From assembly GCA_025929745.1 (NCBI GenBank), contig JAICPQ010000113.1, positions 1 to 8,453 of the forward strand: DNA of 8,453 nt, written 5' to 3'. The position numbers and the translations under genes are program-made. Position 1 is the stretch's first letter. Each line of letters begins with the position of its first letter. Below the pieces are notes generated by a model that worked only from the letters and a program-made list of their open reading frames with translations, ran no database searches and had not been told where the DNA came from. Source of the stretch: Burkholderiales bacterium (GTDB lineage Bacteria > Pseudomonadota > Gammaproteobacteria > Burkholderiales > SG8-39). Shown here one piece after another: positions 1 to 7,354 of this stretch.

Positions 1-417
1 CCACAAGAGCGGCCGCGCGACCCGGCGTGCGATGCGCTCCGGATGAATCTGCCCCAGGCGCTTCGGCACGAGCTCGCCAAAGACAATGGTCGCGTATGTA
101 ACGAGGACCACGACGAGAGCGGTGGCCAGTGTTCGCGCCGCGTCCTCGCCGAGCCCCAGGCCGACCAGCCAGTCGGCGAGCGGCGGCGCGAGCGCCGCTT
201 CGCCGACGATGCCGTTCAGGATGCCGATGCAGGTAATGCCGATCTGGACGGTCGAGAGATACGCCGTCGGATCTTCCTTTGCGCGCAGCGCGGCGGCCGC
301 GCCCGGGTCGGCGGCTTGCGCCTTCAGCAGCGCGCCGCGCGCGGAGACGAGGGCAATCTCCGACAGGGCGAAAACCCCGTTCAGCACGATAAGTGCGGCG
401 AGAATCGCGGCGTCCAT
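1..417 (-). CDS. CNNM/CorC-HlyC family DUF21 membrane protein, N-terminal part
   Basis: The gene runs off the left edge; 139 N-terminal residues are visible. This is the DUF21 (CNNM) transmembrane domain of the family called hemolysin-like or CorC/HlyC, whose members usually continue into a CBS pair and a CorC_HlyC domain and are linked to Mg2+/Co2+ export or tolerance. Visible signs are an N-terminal helix (about 3-23) running into the typical LNGVFALSEIALVSAR stretch, a second hydrophobic stretch (about 54-72, STVQIGITCIGILNGIVGE), a third (about 96-114), and the conserved GELVPKR motif at 114-120, followed by the start of the post-helix segment. The start is ATG at 417-415, with GGAGG at 430-426 eight bases upstream. 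It lies 23 bases after the hydrolase stop, so it is probably the distal gene of the same operon. Family assignment is firm; the transported ion is not shown by the sequence. Confidence 0.9.
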   Translation of the reverse strand, partial: MDAAILAALIVLNGVFALSEIALVSARGALLKAQAADPGAAAALRAKEDPTAYLSTVQIGITCIGILNGIVGEAALAPPLADWLVGLGLGEDAARTLATALVVVLVTYATIVFGELVPKRLGQIHPERIARRVARPLLW

Positions 418-425
418 ACGGAAAA

Positions 426-430
426 CCTCC
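426..430 (-). promoter_or_regulatory. Shine-Dalgarno of the DUF21 gene
   Basis: GGAGG on the minus strand lies eight bases before the ATG at 417. It fills most of the 23-base gap after the hydrolase stop, so this gene has its own strong ribosome site inside the operon. Confidence 0.7.
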
Positions 431-440
431 GGTTACAGCT

Positions 441-1220
441 TTATCGGCAGAATTCGGCGATCAGGCCGTTGACGCGCTCGGGCGCCTCGAGCTGCGGGAA
501 GTGGCCGAGCCCTGGAAGCACTTCAACACGGCAGTGCGCGAGCCTGCTTCTTAAGAGATCGACATAGGGCGAGCCCTCGCCGATCTTCATGGGACCGCGT
601 TTTCCGGTCTGCGGGTCGCGTGTGGTGGTTTGAATGACGAGCACGCGTGCGCGCACTTCGGCGAGTGCCGCCTCGAGTGTGCCGGCATCCCAGCGCGCGG
701 CACGCGGCCACAAGGCCGCGCCAATCTCCGCGCTTTGGCGCACGGCGCGCTGCACGAGGCGCTCGGTCGCGGGCGTCGACTGAAAGAACATCTGGCGGAA
801 GAGATCCTCGGCCCACGCCGTGTAACCCATTTTCGCGATCTGGCTTTGCGCGGCGGCTTCGGCGGCAGCCGGGTCGCCCGTGCCCGCGCGGCTGCCATCG
901 ATGAGCACGAGCCCGGCGATGCGCTCCGGTGCGATGCGGTTCGCTTCGAGCACGACGCGGCAGCCCATGCTGTGGCCGACGAGAATGGGATTCTCGAGCT
1001 CGAGGTTGCTGACGAGCGCCATGACGTCGCCGCCGAAGTGCTCGATCGAACATTCCTCTGGCCGCCCCGGCGTCGCGCCGTGGCCGCGAAGGTCGCAGGC
1101 CACGGCCTGATTGGTCTTCGAGAAGAACGCAAGCTGATGACGCCAGTCTTCGTGGCTGCACAGGAACCCGTGCACGAAGACCAGGGGCGGCGCGCCCCGC
1201 CCCTCGCGAACGAAGTTCAG
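441..1220 (-). CDS. Alpha/beta-fold hydrolase
   Basis: This is a single-domain alpha/beta hydrolase of the esterase/lipase/haloalkane-dehalogenase-like superfamily. Counting from the GTG at 1175 (244 residues), the nucleophile elbow GHSMG is at 67-71 (Ser69), the acid is probably Asp187 (TTRDPQ) and the catalytic His is His225 (GLGHFPQ). The oxyanion-hole HG motif is at residues 2-3, so a GTG1175 start would remove the first beta strand. The reading frame is open upstream and encodes a strand typical of the fold (LNFVREGRGAPPLVFVHGF). The only start-like codon at the right place is CTG at 1220-1218, which overlaps the EF-G stop as CTGA. I therefore call 259 residues from CTG, with GTG1175 as the fallback. 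No signal peptide is visible, so it is probably cytoplasmic. The substrate cannot be read from the sequence. It sits between the EF-G paralogue and the DUF21 gene in the convoy. Confidence 0.85.
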   Translation of the reverse strand: MNFVREGRGAPPLVFVHGFLCSHEDWRHQLAFFSKTNQAVACDLRGHGATPGRPEECSIEHFGGDVMALVSNLELENPILVGHSMGCRVVLEANRIAPERIAGLVLIDGSRAGTGDPAAAEAAAQSQIAKMGYTAWAEDLFRQMFFQSTPATERLVQRAVRQSAEIGAALWPRAARWDAGTLEAALAEVRARVLVIQTTTRDPQTGKRGPMKIGEGSPYVDLLRSRLAHCRVEVLPGLGHFPQLEAPERVNGLIAEFCR

Positions 1221-3268
1221 TCTTCGGCGCTCGCTTGCGGCTTGTGCGCGGCGACGAGCTTCTGCTGAAGCTGCGGCGGCGCGGGCTCGTAGTGGCTGAA
1301 TTCCAGGCTGTAGGAGCCGTGGCCCGCGGTCAGTGATTTCAGCCGCGCCGGGAAATGCTCAAGCTCCGAGAGCGGCGCCGTGGCCTTGATCTGCACGAGT
1401 CCCGGGCGCGGCGCGTCAGAGCCCTTGATCTGGCCGCGATGGCCGGAAAGTTCGCCCGCGATGTCACCCATGCGGTCTTCGGGGGCCGTGATCTCAACGT
1501 TGACGATTGGCTCGAGCACGATGGGACGCGCCTTGGCGAGCGCGTCGAGAAACGCCTTGCGCCCGGCGGACTGGAACGCGACGTCCTTCGAATCCACCGG
1601 ATGGCTCTTGCCGTCGTACACCGTGACGCGCACGTCCTGCAGCGGATAGCCGGCGAGGTAGCCCGAGTCGAGCACCGCGCGTACGCCTTTTTCCACCGAT
1701 GGAATGAACTGGTTCGGGATCGCGCCGCCCTTCACGCTGTCGACGAACTCGAAGCCCTTGCCGCGCGGCAGCGGCTCCACCTTCAGGAACACTTCGCCGA
1801 ACTGGCCGGCGCCGCCGGTCTGCTTCTTGTGCCGGCTGTGCCCCTCGGCCCGCGCCGCGATGGTCTCGCGATAGGGGATCGAAGGCGGTCGCGTGTCGAG
1901 GTCGAGCTTGTACTGCGACGACATTTTCTCAAGCACGGCCTTGAGGTGCATCTCGCCCAGGCCACGCATCACGGTCTCGTTCGCCTGCGAGTTGTGCTCG
2001 ATCCGGAAGCAGGGATCCTCGGCGAGGATCTTGTGCAGCACATCGGACACCTTCTGCTCGTCGCCGCGCTTTTTCGGCTGCACGGCGAGGCCGAACACCG
2101 GCATCGGCAGCTCGAGCGGCTTGGCGTGCACGTGCGCGTCTTCGGCGGAGTCGTGCAGGATATGGTCGAACTGAATGTCGTCGATTTTCGCGATGGCGCA
2201 GATGTCGCCGGGAATGGCTTCATGCACCTCGAGCTGCGTCTTGCCGCGCAACATGTACAAATGTCCGGCCTTGATCGGCTTCCTGCCTTCGCCGATGTAG
2301 AGCTGGCTGCCGGGCGTGATGCGTCCCTGGTGCACGCGGAACACAGCGAGCCGGCCGATGTACGGATCGATCTCGATCTTGAAGACGTGGGCGAGCGCGT
2401 GCTTGCTCGGGTCCGGAATCGGCTGCAGATCCGTGCCCTGGCCGTTGCCCGCCTTCGTGACGACGTAAGAGGGCGGATTGCCCTCGGTCGGGTTGGGCAG
2501 CAGCTGCACGATGACGTCGAGCAGCTCGGCGATCCCGGCGCCGGTCTTGGCCGACGTGAACACCACCGGGATGAGGTGGCCTTCGCGCAGCGCACGCTCG
2601 AGCGGCTCGTGCAGCTCTTCGGGGCTCACCTCGCCCTTTTCCAGGTACTTCTCCATGAGCTTCTCGTCGACCTCGACCACTTGGTCTACGAGCTTGCGGT
2701 GCGCTTCTTCCACCGACGAGAAGTCGGCTTCGCCCGAGGGCGCGAAAAAGCAGTCGGAGACCTTGGAGCGGTTGCCTGCCGGCAGGTTGAGCGGCAAGCA
2801 TTCTTTTCCAAACGCCTGCTGGATCTGGTCGAGCAGCGGCTCCAGATCGACGTTCTCGGCATCGATCTTGTTGACGACGATCAGTCGATCGAGGCCGCGC
2901 TTCGCCGCCCAGGTGAGCAGTCGCCCGGTCATCATCTCGATGCCGTTCTGCGCGTTGATCACGATCGCCGCGGTCTCGACCGCGGCGAATGCCGGCAGTG
3001 CATGCCCGAGGAAATCGGGATAGCCCGGCGTGTCCAGTAGATGAACCCTATGGTCCTGGAACTCGAAGCTCGCGAGCGCGAGCTTGAGCGAGTGCTGCAG
3101 CTGCTTTTCGAGCGGGGTGTAATCGCAAACGGTAGTGCCGCGCTCTACGCTGCCCGACGCGGGGATGGCCCCCGCTTTTGCGAGCAGCGCTTCGGCCAAA
3201 GTCGTCTTTCCAGCTCCCGACTGGCCGACGAGCGCGAGCGTCCTGATGCGCTTGATCGAATGTGCCAC
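1217..3268 (-). CDS. Elongation factor G-like GTPase (EF-G2 / FusA2 type)
   Basis: This 683-residue translational GTPase has the full EF-G layout. G1 is GQSGAGKT (15-22), the switch I remnant is ERGTTVCDY (42-50), G3 is DTPG (79-82), G4 is NKID (133-136) and G5 is TSAKTG (238-243). Domain II spans about 290-385, domain III about 386-465, domain IV about 470-590 (GQFGEVFLKVEPL, then GGAIPNQFIPSVEKG) and domain V about 590-665 (GHRGQIKG at 609-616). The domain IV tip keeps a His (SHPVDSK, His556) where canonical EF-G has YHDVDSS. It differs from canonical EF-G in G1 (no AHIDAGKT), in switch I, and in having Tyr83 where EF-G has the catalytic His of DTPGH. These are marks of the EF-G2/FusA2 subfamily, whose role is unsettled; translocation on special mRNAs or in stress, or recycling, are possibilities. 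The start is GTG at 3268-3266 with AGGAGG seven bases upstream. It is not next to rpsL/rpsG/tuf, so it is unlikely to be the housekeeping fusA. Confidence 0.93.
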   Translation of the reverse strand: MAHSIKRIRTLALVGQSGAGKTTLAEALLAKAGAIPASGSVERGTTVCDYTPLEKQLQHSLKLALASFEFQDHRVHLLDTPGYPDFLGHALPAFAAVETAAIVINAQNGIEMMTGRLLTWAAKRGLDRLIVVNKIDAENVDLEPLLDQIQQAFGKECLPLNLPAGNRSKVSDCFFAPSGEADFSSVEEAHRKLVDQVVEVDEKLMEKYLEKGEVSPEELHEPLERALREGHLIPVVFTSAKTGAGIAELLDVIVQLLPNPTEGNPPSYVVTKAGNGQGTDLQPIPDPSKHALAHVFKIEIDPYIGRLAVFRVHQGRITPGSQLYIGEGRKPIKAGHLYMLRGKTQLEVHEAIPGDICAIAKIDDIQFDHILHDSAEDAHVHAKPLELPMPVFGLAVQPKKRGDEQKVSDVLHKILAEDPCFRIEHNSQANETVMRGLGEMHLKAVLEKMSSQYKLDLDTRPPSIPYRETIAARAEGHSRHKKQTGGAGQFGEVFLKVEPLPRGKGFEFVDSVKGGAIPNQFIPSVEKGVRAVLDSGYLAGYPLQDVRVTVYDGKSHPVDSKDVAFQSAGRKAFLDALAKARPIVLEPIVNVEITAPEDRMGDIAGELSGHRGQIKGSDAPRPGLVQIKATAPLSELEHFPARLKSLTAGHGSYSLEFSHYEPAPPQLQQKLVAAHKPQASAED

Positions 3269-3275
3269 GGGCCTG

Positions 3276-3281
3276 CCTCCT
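3276..3281 (-). promoter_or_regulatory. Shine-Dalgarno of the EF-G2 gene
   Basis: A perfect AGGAGG on the minus strand sits seven bases before the GTG at 3268, inside a purine-rich GAGAGGAGG run. It fixes the GTG as the start and suggests efficient, independent initiation for this gene. Confidence 0.75.
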
Positions 3282-3298
3282 CTCTCCTGGAAATTATC

Positions 3299-3739
3299 TT
3301 ACCGTGGCACGTAGCGCGGGGTCGAGACGGCCAGGAAGATCTCCTTCAAAAAGAGCAGCAGGCAGACGATAAGCGCCAGCATCGCGCACACGAACATGGC
3401 GGCGATGGTGAGCGAGAGGTCGGTGCGCACGAACGCGCCGATGAACGCGCCGGCGATCAGCAGCGCCACGAAAAGCGCCGAGATCACGGCGAATACGATG
3501 GAAAAATAAACGAAGCGGATGCGCCGCGCAATCGTCGCGAGCTCTTCGTGCGCGGAAGGGAGTTCGGCCTCCGACATGCGCGCGAGCCGCTCCTCCAGCT
3601 CGCGCCGCCGGTCGACCGCGCGCCCGAGACGAATGTTGAGCGCGCCGATCACCGTGCCGACCGCGGTGAGCATGAACACCGGAGCGATCGCGAGCTGGAT
3701 GACGCCCGCGATCTCGGGGACGTGGGGGTCGAACGCCAC
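3299..3739 (-). CDS. DUF2721 family membrane protein
   Basis: A 146-residue integral membrane protein. The N-terminal stretch IQLAIAPVFMLTAVGTVIGALN, split by conserved small residues, followed by NIRLGRAVDRRRELEERL, is the signature of DUF2721 proteins, whose function is unknown. Predicted membrane segments are about 13-35, 75-100 and 108-131. A charged, probably helical or coiled cytosolic loop of about 40 residues (36-74) lies between the first two. The start is GTG at 3739-3737. An in-frame TAG only three codons upstream (3751-3749) rules out any longer version. No good Shine-Dalgarno is visible before it, so it may depend on coupling to the DUF4340 gene that ends 26 bases upstream. The length is usual for the family. 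Confidence 0.85.
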   Translation of the reverse strand: MAFDPHVPEIAGVIQLAIAPVFMLTAVGTVIGALNIRLGRAVDRRRELEERLARMSEAELPSAHEELATIARRIRFVYFSIVFAVISALFVALLIAGAFIGAFVRTDLSLTIAAMFVCAMLALIVCLLLFLKEIFLAVSTPRYVPR

Positions 3740-3765
3740 GCCGCGAGTCTAGCTGCTCCGGACGG

Positions 3766-4791
3766 TTACTTCTTTTTGTCCTCCTTTTCGAGAAGCTCGG
3801 CGCGTTTCTTGATGGTGTCTTCGAGCTTCCCCTTCGGTATTAGCAGCACGTGCTGGGAGAGAACCTTGACGCGTTCCGCGTCCTTGGCGTCGGGCTTGAG
3901 TCCCGAGGCGCTAAAGCTTACGTAATGGTTCTCGCCGGCCAGCTTGCCAACCTTGATTGAGTAGTTCGCGCCCTCGAGCGTGGTCGCTTCCACGGAGACG
4001 GGGGTTTCCAGGCCGGTGTCCTTGGCGTCCTTCGGCGCGATGTCGGCGAGTTCGAGAAGCTGCAAGGAGTACGACGCGGCATTGGCGCGTGACACATCCA
4101 GCTTTTCGCCAGGTTTGGCGCCCGCGAGACGCCAATCAGCGTTATCGGCGGGCCGCTCGATCCTCCAGGCGTCGCCGTCCGGATGGCGGACCTGCAGCAT
4201 CTTGACCTTCTCGACCTGGAAGGAGGCGCGATCGATCCACTCGGCCGTCTTCACCGTCGCCTGGGTGAGCGGATCGCCGACCAGGTATGCCGTCCCCGCC
4301 TCCGCGGGGAGGGCGACGAAGCGACCATCGGCCCTCGCCTTTTCCGGGTTCTCGACCTCGCGCTTGAAGTAGCGCCGGCCGACGATCAGCGTGCCGATCG
4401 GTTTATCTTCGGCGCCGAGGAACGCGACCTGCGTTCCCGAGGTGTCGAGATTGAGGCGCGCGCGATCCTTCTCGCCGAGCGGCTCGCTTTGTCCCACTTT
4501 CAGGCCAATCACCTTGAGAACGAATTCGCGCACCTTTGCCACGTCGGCCGGGAAGTCGGCGCGCTCGGCGATCACCCAGCGATCGTCCTTGCGCTGGATG
4601 GTCAGCGTGGCGTTCGGCTCGGTGATGCGGATCGCAGCGATGTCGGCCGCCTTGAGCTCCTTGAAGAGCGTGCGTCCGAGAGTGCCGACGTTTTCCGGCC
4701 GGCGCGCGCGCTCCTGGTGCTGATAGAAAAGCGCGCCGCCGCCGAGCACGGCGAGCAGCACCACCAGGATCACGACGACGCGCGCGTTCAT
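3766..4791 (-). CDS. DUF4340 domain-containing membrane-anchored protein
   Basis: This 341-residue protein has a single N-terminal membrane anchor (about 4-23, after a short MNAR tail), so the rest should lie in the periplasm. The body matches DUF4340: a first unit with a beta-rich ITEPNATLTIQRKDDRWVI pattern (about 55-74), then a helix and the GTLIVGRRYF strand (133-142), and a second related unit (about 195-320) with WRIERPA at 209-215 and a YSIKVGKL strand at 277-284. It ends in a strongly charged Lys/Glu tail (about 322-341). DUF4340 genes are often found directly after GldG-like ABC auxiliary genes, as here, where its ATG overlaps the previous stop (ATGA, 4791-4788). It is probably an accessory part of the same ABC complex. 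No enzymatic motif is visible. Confidence 0.87.
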   Translation of the reverse strand: MNARVVVILVVLLAVLGGGALFYQHQERARRPENVGTLGRTLFKELKAADIAAIRITEPNATLTIQRKDDRWVIAERADFPADVAKVREFVLKVIGLKVGQSEPLGEKDRARLNLDTSGTQVAFLGAEDKPIGTLIVGRRYFKREVENPEKARADGRFVALPAEAGTAYLVGDPLTQATVKTAEWIDRASFQVEKVKMLQVRHPDGDAWRIERPADNADWRLAGAKPGEKLDVSRANAASYSLQLLELADIAPKDAKDTGLETPVSVEATTLEGANYSIKVGKLAGENHYVSFSASGLKPDAKDAERVKVLSQHVLLIPKGKLEDTIKKRAELLEKEDKKK

Positions 4792-6623
4792 GCGGTGCGT
4801 CGACGAATGAGCGCGATCAGCAGGCCGGCGAGCGCGACGAGAAGCGGCATCACCGCGATGTTCGCGACCTTGGTCCAGAACACGAGCGCCTCGGCGTCCT
4901 GGCGCAGGTTCTTGCGCAGCTCCTTCAGCGCTAGGTTGGTCTCCACATACGTCTTCTTGAAGCGCTCGAGCTCGGCCTGCTGCTCGGGCGATAGGATTTG
5001 CGCGCCTTTCGCCGCGCCGCCTTGCGCCTTCTGCAGCTCCTGCAGGCGCGCCTGGGTCTTCTGCTTCTCCTCCTCGAGCGCCTGGATCTTGCCGAAGTAC
5101 TCCTTCTGCGCCTCGGCCTCGAGTTCACGCACCACGGTGAGTGGACGGAAAGCTCCCGCGCGGCTGCGCAACGAGATCAACTCGTCGCCGGCGGCGAACT
5201 GCTCGACCATGCCAAGCGCGAACGCGAGATTGCCGTTCGAAGGCACGACGACCTTGCGCCCGAAGACGTCCTGGATATCCACGGCGGCGCCGTCGGCCAG
5301 CATGTCGACGTCGCCCACCACGATCACGGAGTTCTCCGGCGACTCGCGCAGTGCCGGCGTTCCCGGCGCCGCAGGTTTCTTTTCATCCTCTTTCACGCCC
5401 TCCGGGAATGCGGTCGTGAACTTGCCCGTAAGCCGCAGGGCGAGCGGCATGGGATTGCCCGAAGGGTTGAAGCTGCGCGTTGCTTCTTCGCCTGATTTGG
5501 TCGCGTTCATGGTGTCGACCAGCATCGAGTTCGGCGACGAACGCACGAGCTCGGTCGCTTTCAGGTTTTCCGGAGTTTTGAGCTCGAACGCGCCGCCGAA
5601 GGCGTAGAGCAGCGTTTCAATTTGCCCGGTGACGATGTCGTCGCGGCTGAACGCGGTGCGATTGAGCGAGAGCACGGTCGGCGTGTAACGGGCGCCGCCG
5701 CCCGAGCCGAACACCACGTCCGCGACCACCTTGCCGGGGTCCATCTGTACGCCCCAGGTCTTGAAGAGGGTGGGCAGCGTGGAGGCCGAAGGCGTTGGCG
5801 GCACGCCCGGCATCGTCGGCATCTGGTCGAAATAGGCGTAGGGATCGACGAACACGATGAGCTTGCCGCCGCGCATCACGAACTGGTCGAGCGCATACTC
5901 CGATACCGGCTGGATGTCGCGCGGGTGGATGACGAGGAGGACATTGATCTCCTTGTCGATCTCCTTCGCCGTGAGCGGTACTTCCCGCACGTCGAACTCG
6001 CGCTTGAGCTCGTTCGCCAGGACCCAGGGGTCCGAAGACTGGCGTGTGAAGGGGTTGAAGCGTTCACCGAGCACCGGCAGCCCGGCCATCAGGCCGATCT
6101 TCGGCCGCTCGGATGATCCGACGCGCGCGATCGCGCGCACGAGGTCGTATTCGAGCAGCCGCTCGCGCTGCGGCGAAATGTTGGGCAGCGTCTGCTTGCG
6201 GTCGAGCTGCGTCACGGCGACGCCGAGATAGAACTGCTCGCCGGTGAAGAGCTGCTGCGGCTCGATGCCGTCGAGCTGGGCCGCGTCTTCCTCCTCGGAG
6301 TCGGGCCGCGGGTTGTAGCGCTCGACAACAAGGTTCGCCCCGGCCGCGCTCTTGAACTCGCGCACCACGTCCTCGACACGCTGCGCGAAGCCGCGCAACT
6401 GCACCGGCACGCTCTCGCCTTGCGAGACATACACCTTGAGCTTCACCTGCGCCTGCAAATTCGCGAGGATCTTCTTGGTGCCGGGCGAGAGCGTGTAGAG
6501 GTTGCCCTCGGTCAGGTCGAGCCGCGCCGGTACGCGCGACACCAGGAAGTTGACGGCGACGAGGATCAGGAAAAGCGCGACCAGGCCGACCGCGGAATAG
6601 ATCAGGGGTTCGTATTTCTTCAT
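4788..6623 (-). CDS. GldG-family ABC transporter auxiliary protein
   Basis: A 611-residue protein anchored at both ends: one helix at about 8-29 and one at about 585-606, followed by an Arg-rich cytosolic end (RRRT). Right after the first helix comes the hallmark RLDLTEGNLYTLSPGTKKIL segment (34-53) of GldG and other ABC-2 auxiliary proteins. The periplasmic body (about 60-490) includes an IGLMAGLPVLG strand (176-186), a DKEINVLLVIHP strand (223-234) and MRGGKLIVFVDP (250-261), resembling the GldG/IFT52-like sugar-binding-type domain. A Lys/Glu/Pro/Ala linker lies at about 410-428. Residues about 500-580 form a probable coiled coil rich in Glu, Gln and Lys just before the last helix. The start is ATG at 6623, overlapping the permease stop as ATGA; the stop overlaps the DUF4340 start in the same way. 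GldG acts with an ABC ATPase and permease in Bacteroidota gliding; the role here is unknown. Confidence 0.9.
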   Translation of the reverse strand: MKKYEPLIYSAVGLVALFLILVAVNFLVSRVPARLDLTEGNLYTLSPGTKKILANLQAQVKLKVYVSQGESVPVQLRGFAQRVEDVVREFKSAAGANLVVERYNPRPDSEEEDAAQLDGIEPQQLFTGEQFYLGVAVTQLDRKQTLPNISPQRERLLEYDLVRAIARVGSSERPKIGLMAGLPVLGERFNPFTRQSSDPWVLANELKREFDVREVPLTAKEIDKEINVLLVIHPRDIQPVSEYALDQFVMRGGKLIVFVDPYAYFDQMPTMPGVPPTPSASTLPTLFKTWGVQMDPGKVVADVVFGSGGGARYTPTVLSLNRTAFSRDDIVTGQIETLLYAFGGAFELKTPENLKATELVRSSPNSMLVDTMNATKSGEEATRSFNPSGNPMPLALRLTGKFTTAFPEGVKEDEKKPAAPGTPALRESPENSVIVVGDVDMLADGAAVDIQDVFGRKVVVPSNGNLAFALGMVEQFAAGDELISLRSRAGAFRPLTVVRELEAEAQKEYFGKIQALEEEKQKTQARLQELQKAQGGAAKGAQILSPEQQAELERFKKTYVETNLALKELRKNLRQDAEALVFWTKVANIAVMPLLVALAGLLIALIRRRTA

Positions 6624-7354
6624 CCCGCTCTATGCCCGCGGATGATGATGCCGGTCGCGAACAGCGCGAAGCCGATCACCGAAAGGAAGAACAGAAAGTC
6701 GCGCAGGTCGATCACGCCGCGCTGGAACGCGTCGTAATGCGTGACCACCGAGAACGCCGCCACCGTATCCACCACCGCCGGACTCGCCCAGCGCGTGAGG
6801 AGATCGGTGACCGGGTTGAATCCGGCGAGGATGAGGAAGAGGCAGATCACTACCGACAGGATGAACGCCACCACCTGGTTTCGCGTCATCGCCGAGGTCA
6901 TGCAGCTCACCGCGAGATAGGCGCCGGCGAGGAGGAAGCTGCCGACATACCCGGCGGCGATGATGCCGTTATCCGGATCTCCCAGGATGTTGACCGTGAG
7001 GATCGCTGGAAAGGTAAGCGCGAGGGCGAGCGCGAGGAACAGCCACGAAGCGATGAACTTGGCGACGATCGCCTGCCACGGCGCCACCGGCATGGTGAGC
7101 AGGAGCTCAAGCGTTCCGGAGCGGCGCTCCTCCGCCCACAGACGCATGCCCACCGCCGGAACCAGCACGAGGTACAGCCACGGATGCCAGCCGAAAAAGG
7201 CGGCGAGGCTCGCTTCGCCGCGCTCGAAGAAGTTCCCCGCGGTGAAGGTAAAGAAACCGGTGAGCAGGAGAAAGATGACGAGAAAGACGTACGCCACCGG
7301 CGAGGTGAAGTATGCGCGAAGCTCGCGCTTCGCAATGGTCCAGACCGCTCTCAT
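6620..7354 (-). CDS. ABC-2 type transporter permease (GldF-like)
   Basis: A 244-residue polytopic inner-membrane protein with six predicted helices, at about 20-41, 58-75, 101-122, 133-152, 160-178 and 221-239. The N-terminal amphipathic segment (IAKRELRAYFTSPVAYVF) and the EERRSGTLELLLTMPV motif between helices 2 and 3 (75-90) are typical of ABC-2 permeases of the GldF/NosY/YhaP type, where this region couples to the ATPase. The start is ATG at 7354-7352, overlapping the ATPase stop by four bases (ATGA). Its own stop overlaps the GldG-like start in the same way. The length is usual. It forms the membrane pore or anchor of the cassette; substrate and direction are not evident, though ABC-2 systems are mostly exporters. 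Confidence 0.92.
   Translation of the reverse strand: MRAVWTIAKRELRAYFTSPVAYVFLVIFLLLTGFFTFTAGNFFERGEASLAAFFGWHPWLYLVLVPAVGMRLWAEERRSGTLELLLTMPVAPWQAIVAKFIASWLFLALALALTFPAILTVNILGDPDNGIIAAGYVGSFLLAGAYLAVSCMTSAMTRNQVVAFILSVVICLFLILAGFNPVTDLLTRWASPAVVDTVAAFSVVTHYDAFQRGVIDLRDFLFFLSVIGFALFATGIIIRGHRAG

Noticed and set aside
43..567. A 174-codon plus-strand open frame at the left edge
   Set aside because: The minus strand here encodes a clear DUF21 domain with a strong ribosome site, and the plus-strand product resembles no family.
1355..3040. A 561-codon open frame on the plus strand opposite the EF-G2 gene
   Set aside because: Its product is Arg/His/Leu/Val-rich without recognisable domains, and it lies wholly antisense to a clear EF-G. 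It is the usual antisense shadow of GC-rich codon bias.
3740..3765. Possible terminator between the DUF4340 and DUF2721 genes
   Set aside because: The 26-base gap has no GC-rich hairpin followed by a T run on the minus strand, so I do not call an operon break there.
4183..5607. A 474-codon plus-strand open frame across the DUF4340 and GldG-like genes
   Set aside because: It crosses two well-supported minus-strand genes, has a low-complexity Arg/Ser-rich product and no ribosome site; it is an antisense shadow.
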